Assembly: GCA_017523995.1 (NCBI GenBank)
Contig: JAFWUX010000004.1
Coordinates: 10,569 to 74,568, forward strand
Direction: 5' to 3'
Origin: Oscillospiraceae bacterium
GTDB lineage: Bacteria > Bacillota_A > Clostridia > Oscillospirales > Ruminococcaceae
DNA length: 64,000 bases
Within the stretch, counting starts at the first letter, position 1. The number at the start of each line of letters is the position of its first letter. The translations under genes were made by a program, and so were the position numbers. Below the pieces are notes generated by a model. It worked only from the letters and a program-made list of their open reading frames with translations. It did no database searches and was not told where the DNA came from. Below are positions 1 through 8,243 of the stretch, one piece after another.

Positions 1-673
1 CATACCGGTCATAGAACACGCCGGAATAGAGCCTTTCGTAGCGTCTGCGGATCGCCGGTGTCAGCGAGGCGTTGTCGCGCATGGTAAAATGCAGATAGAG
101 CGCGTTTTTTGCGTCCGCCTTTTTGATCCACTCCTGATAGAACCAGTGTGCAGGCGAAGCGGGATTGCACGAGAACCAGATTTTTGATCCCGGCACAGAG
201 CATCTCGCCAGCGCCTGCTCGACAAACGAGCGCGGCATCAGCGCGACCTCATCAAAGAGGACGCCCGCGAGCGTCATGCCCTGAATGAGCGCAGCAGAGC
301 TTTCGTCCTTGCCGCCGAAGCAGTAGAAGCGGTTGCATCTGCCGCCCATGCCGATCTCGACATACCCCTGCGTGCCCCGTTCCCTGACATAGAATCCGAC
401 AGCCCGCAGCAGCGCGAGCATCGGCTGCAAGAGATTACGTTTCAGGGCGGTTTTGGTCTTGCCGCAGAGCGCAAAATTCTGCTGATGGTACTTTGCCGTC
501 GCCCAGAAGACGAACCCGAGCGAGAGCGCCGTGGTCTTGCCGGAGCGCACCGCCCCGTCACAGATCACCGCATCGTAATCGCGGGTTGCAGGCGCATTCC
601 ACCAGTTCAGCACCTTACGCTGTTTCGGTGAAAACGGCACCGGCATCGCAGGCATCCCCGGAATCAAGCGCAT
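1..673 (-). CDS. terL: Phage terminase large subunit, N-terminal part (runs off the window)
   Basis: This is the ATPase motor that packages DNA into phage heads. The visible ~224 residues carry a Walker A motif (GAVRSGKTT, about residue 40) and a Walker B-like motif (GVLFDEVAL, about residue 128), then the SCNP motif of the PBSX/terminase-3 type. The frame is open to the window edge, so the nuclease half lies outside. The start ATG at 673 follows a strong GGAGGAGG site and lies inside the end of the terS gene (59-bp overlap), which indicates coupled translation. It implies a prophage or phage-derived island continuing to the left. Confidence 0.9.
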   Translation of the reverse strand, partial: MRLIPGMPAMPVPFSPKQRKVLNWWNAPATRDYDAVICDGAVRSGKTTALSLGFVFWATAKYHQQNFALCGKTKTALKRNLLQPMLALLRAVGFYVRERGTQGYVEIGMGGRCNRFYCFGGKDESSAALIQGMTLAGVLFDEVALMPRSFVEQALARCSVPGSKIWFSCNPASPAHWFYQEWIKKADAKNALYLHFTMRDNASLTPAIRRRYERLYSGVFYDRY

Positions 674-1148
674 CCACCTCCTCCGTCTGACCGCCCTGCA
701 GCGCCTGCATGAGCGCCGCCGCCGCGGCAGCAGAATCGGCAGCACCGGCGCATTCGAGCAGCTTCGTCATGGCGCTGAGCCGGTCTGCGAGCTTGATCTC
801 AATGCCGTTTTTATCGAGCTTGATGCCCGTGACATGAAAGAGATCGAGCGCGCGCAGTTCATCTGGTGAGATTTTCTCAGCAAATACGAGCTTTGCGGCA
901 TCATTTGCATCACCGAACGCGAGCCTTGCGAGCCCGGCGGTGACAAGCCCCTGCAGCGGGAGCGCGGGCTGCGCTGCAAGCTGCGAGAGATACCGCCTGC
1001 AATAGGCAGAGTGGAGCATTTTCAGCCCGTCATCTGCAGCGGTTTCCGGCGGACACCCTGCTCTGAGCGCCGCCTCCCGGACATTGCCGAGCGCGAGGTA
1101 CCAGCGGCAGAAAGCCGCACGGCATGATTTGAGTCGATCCATGTTCAT
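615..1148 (-). CDS. terS: Phage terminase small subunit
   Basis: This is the DNA-recognition partner of TerL. The ~177-residue protein begins with a helix-turn-helix-like segment (FCRWYLALGNVREAALRAG), typical of terminase small subunits, followed by a region resembling the oligomerisation core and an Ala-rich tail. The ATG at 1148 is chosen because AAAGGTGG lies 5 bases upstream; an ATG two codons downstream is also possible, and a longer reading frame to 1250 has no good ribosome site. It is the first gene of the packaging operon, directly downstream of two palindromes. The family assignment rests on motif and neighbourhood. Confidence 0.8.
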   Translation of the reverse strand: MNMDRLKSCRAAFCRWYLALGNVREAALRAGCPPETAADDGLKMLHSAYCRRYLSQLAAQPALPLQGLVTAGLARLAFGDANDAAKLVFAEKISPDELRALDLFHVTGIKLDKNGIEIKLADRLSAMTKLLECAGAADSAAAAAALMQALQGGQTEEVDALDSGDACDAGAVFTETA

Positions 1149-1217
1149 TACCACCTTTCGCGGAGTCTGATGCACGGTGAGGGAGCAGCCGGCATCTATA
1201 AAGGGTGCCAAAACGGA

Positions 1218-1245
1218 AAAAGTTGTACGTTTGCGTGCAACTTTT
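1218..1245. promoter_or_regulatory. Inverted repeat upstream of terS, probable operator
   Basis: Two 12-bp arms (AAAAGTTGTACG and CGTGCAACTTTT) separated by TTTG match at 11 of 12 positions. The site lies about 70 bp upstream of terS in the otherwise empty 1149-1449 stretch. It looks like a dimeric repressor site controlling the packaging genes. The regulator is unknown. Confidence 0.5.
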
Positions 1246-1301
1246 CGCATATCTTTTTATCATTTAACATGTTCAGTCCGGTATTCCGCACATGATATTG
1301 T

Positions 1302-1318
1302 TATATGTTCAACATATA
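1302..1318. promoter_or_regulatory. 17-bp perfect palindrome, probable operator
   Basis: TATATGTT-c-AACATATA is a perfect 8-bp arm palindrome. It lies about 150 bp upstream of terS and about 130 bp upstream of the sulP promoter, so either gene could be its target. The rest of 1319-1449 shows nothing further. Confidence 0.4.
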
Positions 1319-1449
1319 GAGATTTGCAGCACGCGCACAGACTGCTGCACAAACCCGAAAAAATCCGGCAAAAAAATACAGCATTTTCTGTCACAAGCCC
1401 GCCGGAAAATATGGATTCCTACAAAATTTGCAAATGATTGAAATTTTGC

Positions 1450-1478
1450 TTGATTCCTGCCGGATTTCGCAGTATAAT
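1450..1478 (+). promoter_or_regulatory. Sigma-70 type promoter of the SulP gene
   Basis: TTGATT (1450-1455), a 17-bp spacer and TATAAT (1473-1478). Transcription would start a few bases before the MITE that begins at 1492, so the MITE would form nearly the whole 5' leader of the SulP mRNA. Confidence 0.75.
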
Positions 1479-1491
1479 ATCAAAGCATTAA

Positions 1492-1651
1492 ATTGATGTC
1501 CCAACTATCTCTTGAAGATATCTGCTTGTCTTTTTGCCGTGATACTGCGTTAGAAATCCTTGCCCTGCGTCAGCAAGGCGGCGGCTTTCTGCCTTGTCTC
1601 ACGACAAAAATCCGGCGCATCTATTCTTCAAGATTTAATTGGTACATCAAT
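1492..1651 (+). mobile_element. 160-bp MITE-like element, copy 1
   Basis: One of four near-identical copies in this window (others at 10708, 28239 and 57241). The ends are imperfect inverted repeats: ATTGATGTCCCAA at the left matches the complement of the right end, ATTGATGTACCAA, and the match extends to TCTTGAAGA. Internal hairpins form around CCTTGC/GCAAGG. If the ends are taken as TTGATG...CATCAA, three of the copies are flanked by TA on both sides; this copy has AA on the left. There is no transposase, so it would be mobilised in trans. Confidence 0.85.
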
Positions 1652-1670
1652 ATTAGTAGGAGAGATGTAA

Positions 1671-3341
1671 ATGGAACAGTCCGCACAAAAACCGACAGCT
1701 GACAAGTTGAAACCGAAGCTTTTTTCGGTGATGAAAACCTATACGAAAGCGCAGTTCGTCAAAGACCTGATCGCCGGTGTAATCGTCGCGATCATCGCGC
1801 TGCCGCTTTCGATTGCACTCGCACTCGCCTCGGGCGTGAATCCGGAGCAGGGACTTTACACGGCAATCGTCGCCGGATTTCTGGTCTCCTTCTTCGGCGG
1901 CAGCCGCGTCCAGATCGCCGGCCCGACGGCAGCCTTCGCAACGATTGTTGCGGGCATCGTCGCCACCGACGGCATGGACGGCCTGATTCTCTCGACGGTC
2001 ATGGCAGGCATCCTGCTGATTGTCATGGGCTTCTGCCGCTTCGGCAAGCTGCTGAAGTTCATTCCGGGCACGATCACCGCGGGCTTTACGTTCGGCATTG
2101 CGGTGACAATCCTGATCGGTCAGGTCAAGGATTTCCTCGGTCTGACATTTCAGAACGCCCCGATCGAAACCGTTGACAAGGTCGCGGAGATCGTCCGATG
2201 TTTCGGCACCCTGAACGTGCAGGCGCTCCTGATCGGTCTGCTCTCGCTTGCCGTCCTGATTCTCTGGCCGAAGAAGCTCGAGAAGATTCCCGCCTCGCTG
2301 ATCGCGGTGATTCTGTGCTCTGCGGTTGTCAAGCTCGCAGGACTGCATGTCAACACCATCGGCGACCTCTACACGATTTCCAACGCACCGCCGAAGTTCG
2401 TGCTCCCGCATGTGACATTCAGCGGCATCCGCGCAATGCTCCCGAATGCGTTTACCATCGCGATTCTCGCGGCGGTGGAGTCGCTGCTTTCCTGCGTTGT
2501 CTCAGACGGCATGATCGGCTCGAAGCACCGCTCGAATATGGAGCTGATCGCGCAGGGCATCGCGAATATCGGCTCGGCGCTGTTCGGCGGCATTCCGGCA
2601 ACGGGCGCGATTGCACGAACCGCAGCAAATGTCCGCAACGGCGGCAGAACGCCGGTTGCAGGCATGGTACATTCGATTGTGGTGCTGGGAATTCTGGTTG
2701 TCCTGATGCCCTACGCCTCCATGATCCCGATGCCGACGATTGCCGCGATTCTGTTCATCGTCGCGTATAATATGTGCGGCTGGAAGAACATCCGCACGAT
2801 GCTGAAAACCGCGCCGAAAAGCGATATCGCGGTGCTCGTGACAACCATCGTGCTGACGGTTGTGTTTGATCTGGTTGTGGCAATCGGCGCCGGACTGGTG
2901 CTCGCATCGCTGCTGTTCATCAAGCGCATGGCGGATGTCACCGAGGCACACACATGGACGGATTTCGATGACGAGGAAACCGACCCCGACCACATCCGGT
3001 ACAAAAAAATTCCGGCACGGACAAAGGTCTACGAGATCAACGGACCGATGTTCTTTGCCGCGTCAGAAAAATATCAGTATATGCTGGATAACAGCGATTT
3101 TGATGTACTTGTAATCCGTATGCGAAACGTCCCCGCGATTGACGCAGCGGGCGTTGAGGTGCTCTCGGATATCGTGCGCGCCTGCCGCAAAAACGGGATT
3201 CAGGTGGTATTCTCGCATGTCAACGAGCAGCCGATGCACGCAATGGAAAAGGCAGGTCTTGCCACAGAGGTCGGCGCAGAAAACTTCTGCCCGCACATCG
3301 ACCCTGCCCTCCTCCGCGCCGCCGCGCTCGTGAAGAAGTAA
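1671..3341 (+). CDS. SulP-family inorganic anion transporter with STAS domain
   Basis: Membrane transporter of 556 residues, usual length for SulP proteins, which move sulfate, bicarbonate or related anions. Residues ~30-415 are a series of hydrophobic helices, beginning with the family pattern GVIVAIIALPLSIALALASG. Residues ~440-545 form a cytoplasmic STAS domain (RMRNVPAIDAAG). The start is set by AGGAGAG upstream of the ATG. The substrate cannot be told from sequence. The gene stands alone, with its promoter upstream of a MITE and a hairpin field downstream. Confidence 0.92.
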   Translation: MEQSAQKPTADKLKPKLFSVMKTYTKAQFVKDLIAGVIVAIIALPLSIALALASGVNPEQGLYTAIVAGFLVSFFGGSRVQIAGPTAAFATIVAGIVATDGMDGLILSTVMAGILLIVMGFCRFGKLLKFIPGTITAGFTFGIAVTILIGQVKDFLGLTFQNAPIETVDKVAEIVRCFGTLNVQALLIGLLSLAVLILWPKKLEKIPASLIAVILCSAVVKLAGLHVNTIGDLYTISNAPPKFVLPHVTFSGIRAMLPNAFTIAILAAVESLLSCVVSDGMIGSKHRSNMELIAQGIANIGSALFGGIPATGAIARTAANVRNGGRTPVAGMVHSIVVLGILVVLMPYASMIPMPTIAAILFIVAYNMCGWKNIRTMLKTAPKSDIAVLVTTIVLTVVFDLVVAIGAGLVLASLLFIKRMADVTEAHTWTDFDDEETDPDHIRYKKIPARTKVYEINGPMFFAASEKYQYMLDNSDFDVLVIRMRNVPAIDAAGVEVLSDIVRACRKNGIQVVFSHVNEQPMHAMEKAGLATEVGAENFCPHIDPALLRAAALVKK

Positions 3342-3873
3342 TGTATCTCCGATGGATCAAAAATGGGGCGCTGCCCCATACCCCGCCAAAGGGACATTGT
3401 CCCTTTGGAATCCCGTTTTTTGAAAATGCAGGCAGGTACGTGCTTTTCTATTACACCTTGATATAGGATTCTGAACAGTCTGCACAGCAATATCGTCGAA
3501 TATAAAACACGTTGCCGGAGCGTCAATACAAAAGTTTTGGTCGAGCTTTTTCAAAAGCTCGCGGGTTCTTAGGGCAGCGCCCTAAGCCGTGCTCCGCAGA
3601 GCACGGAACACCCCTGCGTCAAGAGCTCCGCAGGGGTGAATCCGATAAAACGATCCGGTGGATCGTTTTTCGGAGAGGGGCGCCCTGCGATAGAGGGCGC
3701 CCCTAAGTAAATTGCAAAGCAATTCACAGACTGCGCATCTATTTAAGATGGCAGCATTGCTGCCCCATTCCCCGCTTAAGGGATACGATCCCTTACGGTT
3801 CCCATTTTTGATGTAAAAAGCGCGCAATTACATAATTTTTGAGCATTCCAAATTACACGAAAGAGGCGTAAAT
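3342..3873. repeat. Intergenic field of consecutive perfect hairpins
   Basis: No gene is seen here. Perfect or near-perfect stems occur at 3364-3378, 3388-3406, 3543-3560, 3568-3586, 3587-3606, 3610-3637, 3647-3669, 3676-3704, 3710-3724, 3750-3764 and 3778-3794. The left element (3361-3417) and right element (3745-3811) share one layout: a GC-rich hairpin, a CCCCGC linker, an AAGGGA...TCCCTT hairpin, then a T-run. Their stem sequences differ but stay paired. The T-runs after 3406 and 3794 could also terminate transcription of the SulP gene. Confidence 0.8.
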
Positions 3874-5055
3874 ATGGCAACGCATTCCGCACATGCCGGA
3901 AGACTTCCCGTCCTTCCGAAGCCGCAGCAGTTCGGCGCGGCAGTGATGTCCTTCTGCAAGGCGCAGCCGGTTCTGGTGATCGCATTTCTTGCGGCGGTCA
4001 TCACGATGTTTCTCGTCCCGCCGGATGCAAAATATCTGGAATACTGCAACCGCACGGTTCTGATCCAGCTGTTCGGTCTGATGACAGCCGTCGCGGGCAT
4101 CCGCAGCATCGGCGTATTCGATGCGGTCACCGGGACGCTCCTGCGCAAAACGGGAACCGTCCGGCGGCTCGGCACGGTGCTGATGCTGATCTGCTTTTTC
4201 ACCTCCATGCTCGTGACAAACGATGTGGTGCTGCTGACATTTGTCCCGCTGACGCTGATGCTCCGGCAGCAGCTCGCAGACGAAAAAAGCTGCATCCTGA
4301 CAATCGTGCTGGAGACAGCCGCCGCAAATCTCGGCAGTATGCTGACACCGGTCGGCAACCCGCAGAATCTCTATCTCTACGATTATTTCCGGATCAGTGC
4401 CGGCACATTTCTGCGCGTGATGCTGCCCGCGGGCGCCGTCAGCCTGATTCTGCTTCTGCTATTCTGCCGCCTGCTCCCGAACGCCGCATGCAAGGCGCCG
4501 GAGCAGAAAACGCCGCAGATTTCGAGAACGCATGCAGCCGCATATTTTATCCTGTTCGCGCTGTGTCTCTGCTGCGTGTTCCGCCTGATTCCGGATCTTG
4601 TGCTGCTCCCGATCGTCATCCTCACCGCGCTGATCTTTGACCGCAGCCTGCTGAAAAAAGTCGATTACGCGCTGCTTGCGACATTCGTCTGCTTCTTTGT
4701 GTTTGTCGGCAACATCGGCAGAATCGGCGCCGTGCGGGATGCAGTTTCCGGCATGCTGACAGGGCATGAGCTGCTGATTCCGGCGCTGCTCTCGCAGGTG
4801 ATCAGCAATGTACCGGCAGCCGTGATGCTTGCAGGCTTTACGGATGCGGGCACATCGCTGCTGCTCGGCGTCAATCTCGGCGGACTCGGCACAATGATCG
4901 CATCGCTTGCAAGCCTGATCTCGTTCCAGTTCTACCGCAAATCCGAGGGCGCACAGACTGCACGCTATTTCCGCGTGTTCACGGTGATCAACTTCACCAT
5001 GCTCCTGATTCTGCTCCTCTTTGAATCCCTCGTGATCGGCATTGCCGCACGGTGA
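3874..5055 (+). CDS. SLC13/ArsB-like anion permease
   Basis: Integral membrane protein of 393 residues with about ten hydrophobic helices. The motif LTPVGNPQNLYLYDYF (about residues 153-168) and the paired motif VISNVPAAVMLAG (about residue 307) are the re-entrant loop signatures of the ion-transporter (SLC13, ArsB, CitMHS) superfamily. Substrates of such proteins include dicarboxylates, sulfate and arsenite, and none is indicated here. The start is supported by AAAGAGG. It lies downstream of another anion transporter but is separated by the hairpin field, so a separate transcript is likely. Confidence 0.85.
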   Translation: MATHSAHAGRLPVLPKPQQFGAAVMSFCKAQPVLVIAFLAAVITMFLVPPDAKYLEYCNRTVLIQLFGLMTAVAGIRSIGVFDAVTGTLLRKTGTVRRLGTVLMLICFFTSMLVTNDVVLLTFVPLTLMLRQQLADEKSCILTIVLETAAANLGSMLTPVGNPQNLYLYDYFRISAGTFLRVMLPAGAVSLILLLLFCRLLPNAACKAPEQKTPQISRTHAAAYFILFALCLCCVFRLIPDLVLLPIVILTALIFDRSLLKKVDYALLATFVCFFVFVGNIGRIGAVRDAVSGMLTGHELLIPALLSQVISNVPAAVMLAGFTDAGTSLLLGVNLGGLGTMIASLASLISFQFYRKSEGAQTARYFRVFTVINFTMLLILLLFESLVIGIAAR

Positions 5056-5070
5056 TTCTCAATCAAAAAC

Positions 5071-5114
5071 AAAATCCGCTGAAACATGCAGACATGCACA
5101 TTTCAGCGGATTTT
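5071..5114. terminator. Bidirectional terminator
   Basis: AAAATCCGCTGAAA pairs with TTTCAGCGGATTTT, with T-runs on both strands. It lies between the convergent permease gene and the serpin operon and can serve both. Confidence 0.85.
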
Positions 5115-5136
5115 TTTATCCTGCGTTCAGGGAGAT

Positions 5137-6660
5137 TTACTTCTGCGCCGGATTCATCACATAGCCCATGAACACGGGGATATGATGCACCTCATCCATG
5201 ATGACAAAGATGAACGGACGGTTCAGATCAACGCGCTTCGGCTCCGGCTCAACGGACGATTTTTCCAGCATTTCGACGGCGGTGACAGCCCCGGCCTTTG
5301 TGCCGTTTTCATCGAGCTGGATGAAGGTCTTGTGCAGCACTCTGCCGATGTAGGCATCGCCCTCGTTCAGTCCGGTAAAGTCTGAAAGTTTATCATCGAA
5401 AGCGGCAGGCATGCCGAGATTCTTGAGCGCACCGGAAAGCTCGGTATCATAAGCAAACTTGAACTTTGGCATTGTCGTAATCACAGGGCATTGCTGCCGC
5501 TTGTTCAGCAGCTTTTGCAGCGATTCCTGCGTCATCATGCCGATGTAATCTGCAACGGTCACGCTCTTGGATTTCTTCGGCAGGATCGCAGCAAAGCTGT
5601 AGCCGCAGTCCTTGTAATACTTGACAAAGCCGGTCGCGTACGCATCCTCAAGATAGATACCCAGCTTTGCATAGAGCATATCCGTCTCAAATGCCTCGCC
5701 GTCATACGGCGTAAACTTGCTCTTGAAAACTTCATCGGTGGTATAGGGCGTATCCCATTCCGCCTCAAACGCCAGCGCGTTGATGAGATACATGAATACA
5801 TCATCACTCGGGAATTTATCAAGCAGATTCGGGATCATTTCGTGTGTGTTCTCGTTCACCCAGCCATTGATGTCATCGAGCGTCTGCTGATTGAACGGTG
5901 CGCGGAATGCATCGGCGCCGTAGTAATTTGCATTGGTCTGCAAAAATTCCTGCGGCACGGAGATCTGCGGTGCGTCCTTGATCCAGATCGAATTTGCCGG
6001 ATAGAGCGCGGCTTTTTCTTTGTTCGGCAGCGTGTTCAGCAGGTCTTTGTAATAGGCGTTGAGATCTGCGATTTTGAGGTCACCGCCGAGGACATTCTCC
6101 ATTTCGGAGAGTGTCTGCTCTCTTGCGCCGTTTGCGGTCATGGAGAGCGCAACGGAGACTGAAAGCGGCGAAATCAGCAGATTCTTCCGCTCCTCATTGC
6201 TGCGGTCGGATTCCTTGAACAGACCTGCTGCAAATGCATACTGACTGTCTGTAAATGCTTCATCAACAGTTTTCGATTCGGCATCTGCCGCCGTGATGTC
6301 CTGCATCAGATTGACGGTCTTTCCGACCGGCGAAGGCGGCTGCTCCGGTCCGAGTGTCGGTCGCTTTTTCGCGATGTATTCGAGGATTGCGACGGTGTCA
6401 TCTTTGGTGACATCGCCGTCGCCGTTGACATCCGCGAGCTGCTTGCCTTGTGCGGAGATCACCGCTGTTTTGTCCTCGGCGGAATAGCGCGCGAGCAGCA
6501 CTGCATCGGAAACATCGACGCTGTGATCGAGGTTGACATCACCGTAATCGTAACTGTCAGCCTGCGCGGTGTCCTCGGCGGATACTGCATAAGACAGCCC
6601 TGTGCTGCCGAGCATCAGGCAGCTTGCAAAGAAAGCTGCAAAACGTCGTGCGTATTTCAT
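5137..6660 (-). CDS. Secreted dockerin-serpin, predicted P1 Lys
   Basis: Secreted serine protease inhibitor of 507 residues. A signal peptide (~1-28, AVSAED) is followed by a dockerin (~33-100) with two calcium loops (DVNLDHSVDVSD and DVNGDGDVTKDD), then a complete serpin domain (~115-507). The reactive loop hinge (NGTKAGAVTAV) is present, so inhibition by conformational change is expected. Counting from the hinge as in antitrypsin places Lys-Ser at P1-P1', suggesting trypsin-like targets. The start at 6660 has AAAGGAG upstream. It is the last gene of a three-serpin operon, 25 bp after its neighbour. The dockerin implies display on a cohesin scaffold. Confidence 0.93.
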   Translation of the reverse strand: MKYARRFAAFFASCLMLGSTGLSYAVSAEDTAQADSYDYGDVNLDHSVDVSDAVLLARYSAEDKTAVISAQGKQLADVNGDGDVTKDDTVAILEYIAKKRPTLGPEQPPSPVGKTVNLMQDITAADAESKTVDEAFTDSQYAFAAGLFKESDRSNEERKNLLISPLSVSVALSMTANGAREQTLSEMENVLGGDLKIADLNAYYKDLLNTLPNKEKAALYPANSIWIKDAPQISVPQEFLQTNANYYGADAFRAPFNQQTLDDINGWVNENTHEMIPNLLDKFPSDDVFMYLINALAFEAEWDTPYTTDEVFKSKFTPYDGEAFETDMLYAKLGIYLEDAYATGFVKYYKDCGYSFAAILPKKSKSVTVADYIGMMTQESLQKLLNKRQQCPVITTMPKFKFAYDTELSGALKNLGMPAAFDDKLSDFTGLNEGDAYIGRVLHKTFIQLDENGTKAGAVTAVEMLEKSSVEPEPKRVDLNRPFIFVIMDEVHHIPVFMGYVMNPAQK

Positions 6661-6685
6661 ATTCGACTCCTTTCCGGTATGCCGT

Positions 6686-8227
6686 TCACTGCTGTGTCGG
6701 ATCCATGACATAGCCCATGAAGATCGGCAGGTTGGTCTCATTATTCAGGATCATAAACAGGAACGGACGGTTAAGAAAGACCTCTTTTCTTTCAAGCGGT
6801 CCGCAGTTGCCCGCTATCATGACTGCTGTTACGGCAGCGGCTCTCGTGCCTTCTTCATCCACTTCGATGAAAGTCTTGTGCAGCACTTCGCTGATATAGG
6901 AATCCGGAATTGCATTCAGGTTGGTCAGATCTGCGATGCCCGGTTCAAATGCCTTTTTCAGGCCCATTGTCTGCAATGTATCCTTGAGCTTCTTATTGTA
7001 CTCAAATTTGAATTTCGGCATCAGAGTCAGGACGGTATCTTCCGATGCAGAACCGAGCAGCTTGCCGAGCGCTTCTCCGTCCAGCCCCTTGATGTACTCG
7101 GAGACTGTTGTCCCCTCATTCGGCAGCACCGCCGCGAAGCTGAATTTGCCGCCCTTATAAGGCTTGATAAAGCCGGTCGCTTTTCCGTCATCGAGATAGG
7201 TGGCTTCTACTCCGTTCATGTATTTCACTGCGACCTGCTGACCGTCCTCGCAGGTGAAATCGCCGGGATTGACGTTATAAGACTGATACTTCGTCTGCCA
7301 CTCCGCATCGAACGCTACCGCATTGATCAGATACATGATCTCCTCATTACTGATCTGTTGAATCAAGGACGGGATCATCTCCTGGGTATTGGTGTTCACC
7401 CAGCCGTTGATATCATCAACGGTTGACTGATTGAACGGCGCTTTGAAGAAATCCGCGTTGTAATAGGATTTCGTTGCCTTGAGGAATGCATCCGGCACGA
7501 TAAGGCGCTCCGCATCATCGCGCGCCCAGATCGAGTTTGCGATGTGGAGCTTTGCCTCATTTTCCGCGGTCAGATTCTTGATATAATCCGCATAGTACGC
7601 ATTGAGATTTTCAATGCCGAGATCGCCGCCGAGCACCTTTTCCATCTCGGCAAGCGTCTCACCCTTTGCGCCGTTCGCGGTCATGCCGAGCGCGAGCGAA
7701 ACCGAAAGCGGCGAGATCAGCAGGTTCTTCTGCTGCTCGTTTTCCAGACGGTGCTTGCTCTCATCAAGGTCGGTTTCGCGCAGCAGATTTGCCGCAAATC
7801 CGAGCTGCGAGCTGATGAATGCGCTGTCCGCCTTTTTGCCCGCGACTTCATCTGCATCCATGTCTGCGGTCAGGCAGACGGTCTTTCCGACCGGTGCAGG
7901 CGGCTGCTCCGCCGGACCGAGTGTCGGGCGCTTTTTCGCGATGTATTCGAGGATTGCGACGGTGTCATCTTTGGTGACATCGCCGTCGCCGTTGACATCC
8001 GCAAGCTGCTTGCCTTGTGCGGAGATCACCGCTGTTTTGTCCTCAGCGGAATAGCGCGCGAGCAGCACAACATCGGATACATCGACGCTGTGATCGAGGT
8101 TGATATCGCCGTAATCATAGCTGTCGGCGGGTGTTTCATCCGCTGCGGAAACCGCTGACGGTACGCACATGCTGCAGAGCAGCAGGCAGCCTGCAAACAG
8201 TGCTGAGATACGATTCAAATGCTTCAT
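6686..8227 (-). CDS. Secreted dockerin-serpin, predicted P1 Asn
   Basis: Protein of 513 residues: signal peptide (~1-28), dockerin (~37-103) nearly identical to that of the downstream serpin, and serpin domain (~118-513). The hinge is EEGTRAAAVTAV; hinge counting gives Asn-Cys at P1-P1', an unusual pair, although a shift of a residue is possible. The body is closest to the upstream serpin (shared IANSIWARD, NADF and SFAAVLPNEGTTV segments). It lies 16 bp after the preceding gene and 25 bp before the next, so all three are co-transcribed. The final motif LNRPFLFMI is the conserved serpin C-terminal strand. Confidence 0.93.
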   Translation of the reverse strand: MKHLNRISALFAGCLLLCSMCVPSAVSAADETPADSYDYGDINLDHSVDVSDVVLLARYSAEDKTAVISAQGKQLADVNGDGDVTKDDTVAILEYIAKKRPTLGPAEQPPAPVGKTVCLTADMDADEVAGKKADSAFISSQLGFAANLLRETDLDESKHRLENEQQKNLLISPLSVSLALGMTANGAKGETLAEMEKVLGGDLGIENLNAYYADYIKNLTAENEAKLHIANSIWARDDAERLIVPDAFLKATKSYYNADFFKAPFNQSTVDDINGWVNTNTQEMIPSLIQQISNEEIMYLINAVAFDAEWQTKYQSYNVNPGDFTCEDGQQVAVKYMNGVEATYLDDGKATGFIKPYKGGKFSFAAVLPNEGTTVSEYIKGLDGEALGKLLGSASEDTVLTLMPKFKFEYNKKLKDTLQTMGLKKAFEPGIADLTNLNAIPDSYISEVLHKTFIEVDEEGTRAAAVTAVMIAGNCGPLERKEVFLNRPFLFMILNNETNLPIFMGYVMDPTQQ

Positions 8228-8243
8228 AATAATACTCCTTTCG

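Noticed and set aside
1493..1702. Conserved short frame MSQLSLEDICLSFC... in all four MITE copies
   Set aside because: It recurs only because the DNA is repeated; it has no ribosome site, copy 4 breaks the frame, and it reads through the inverted end.
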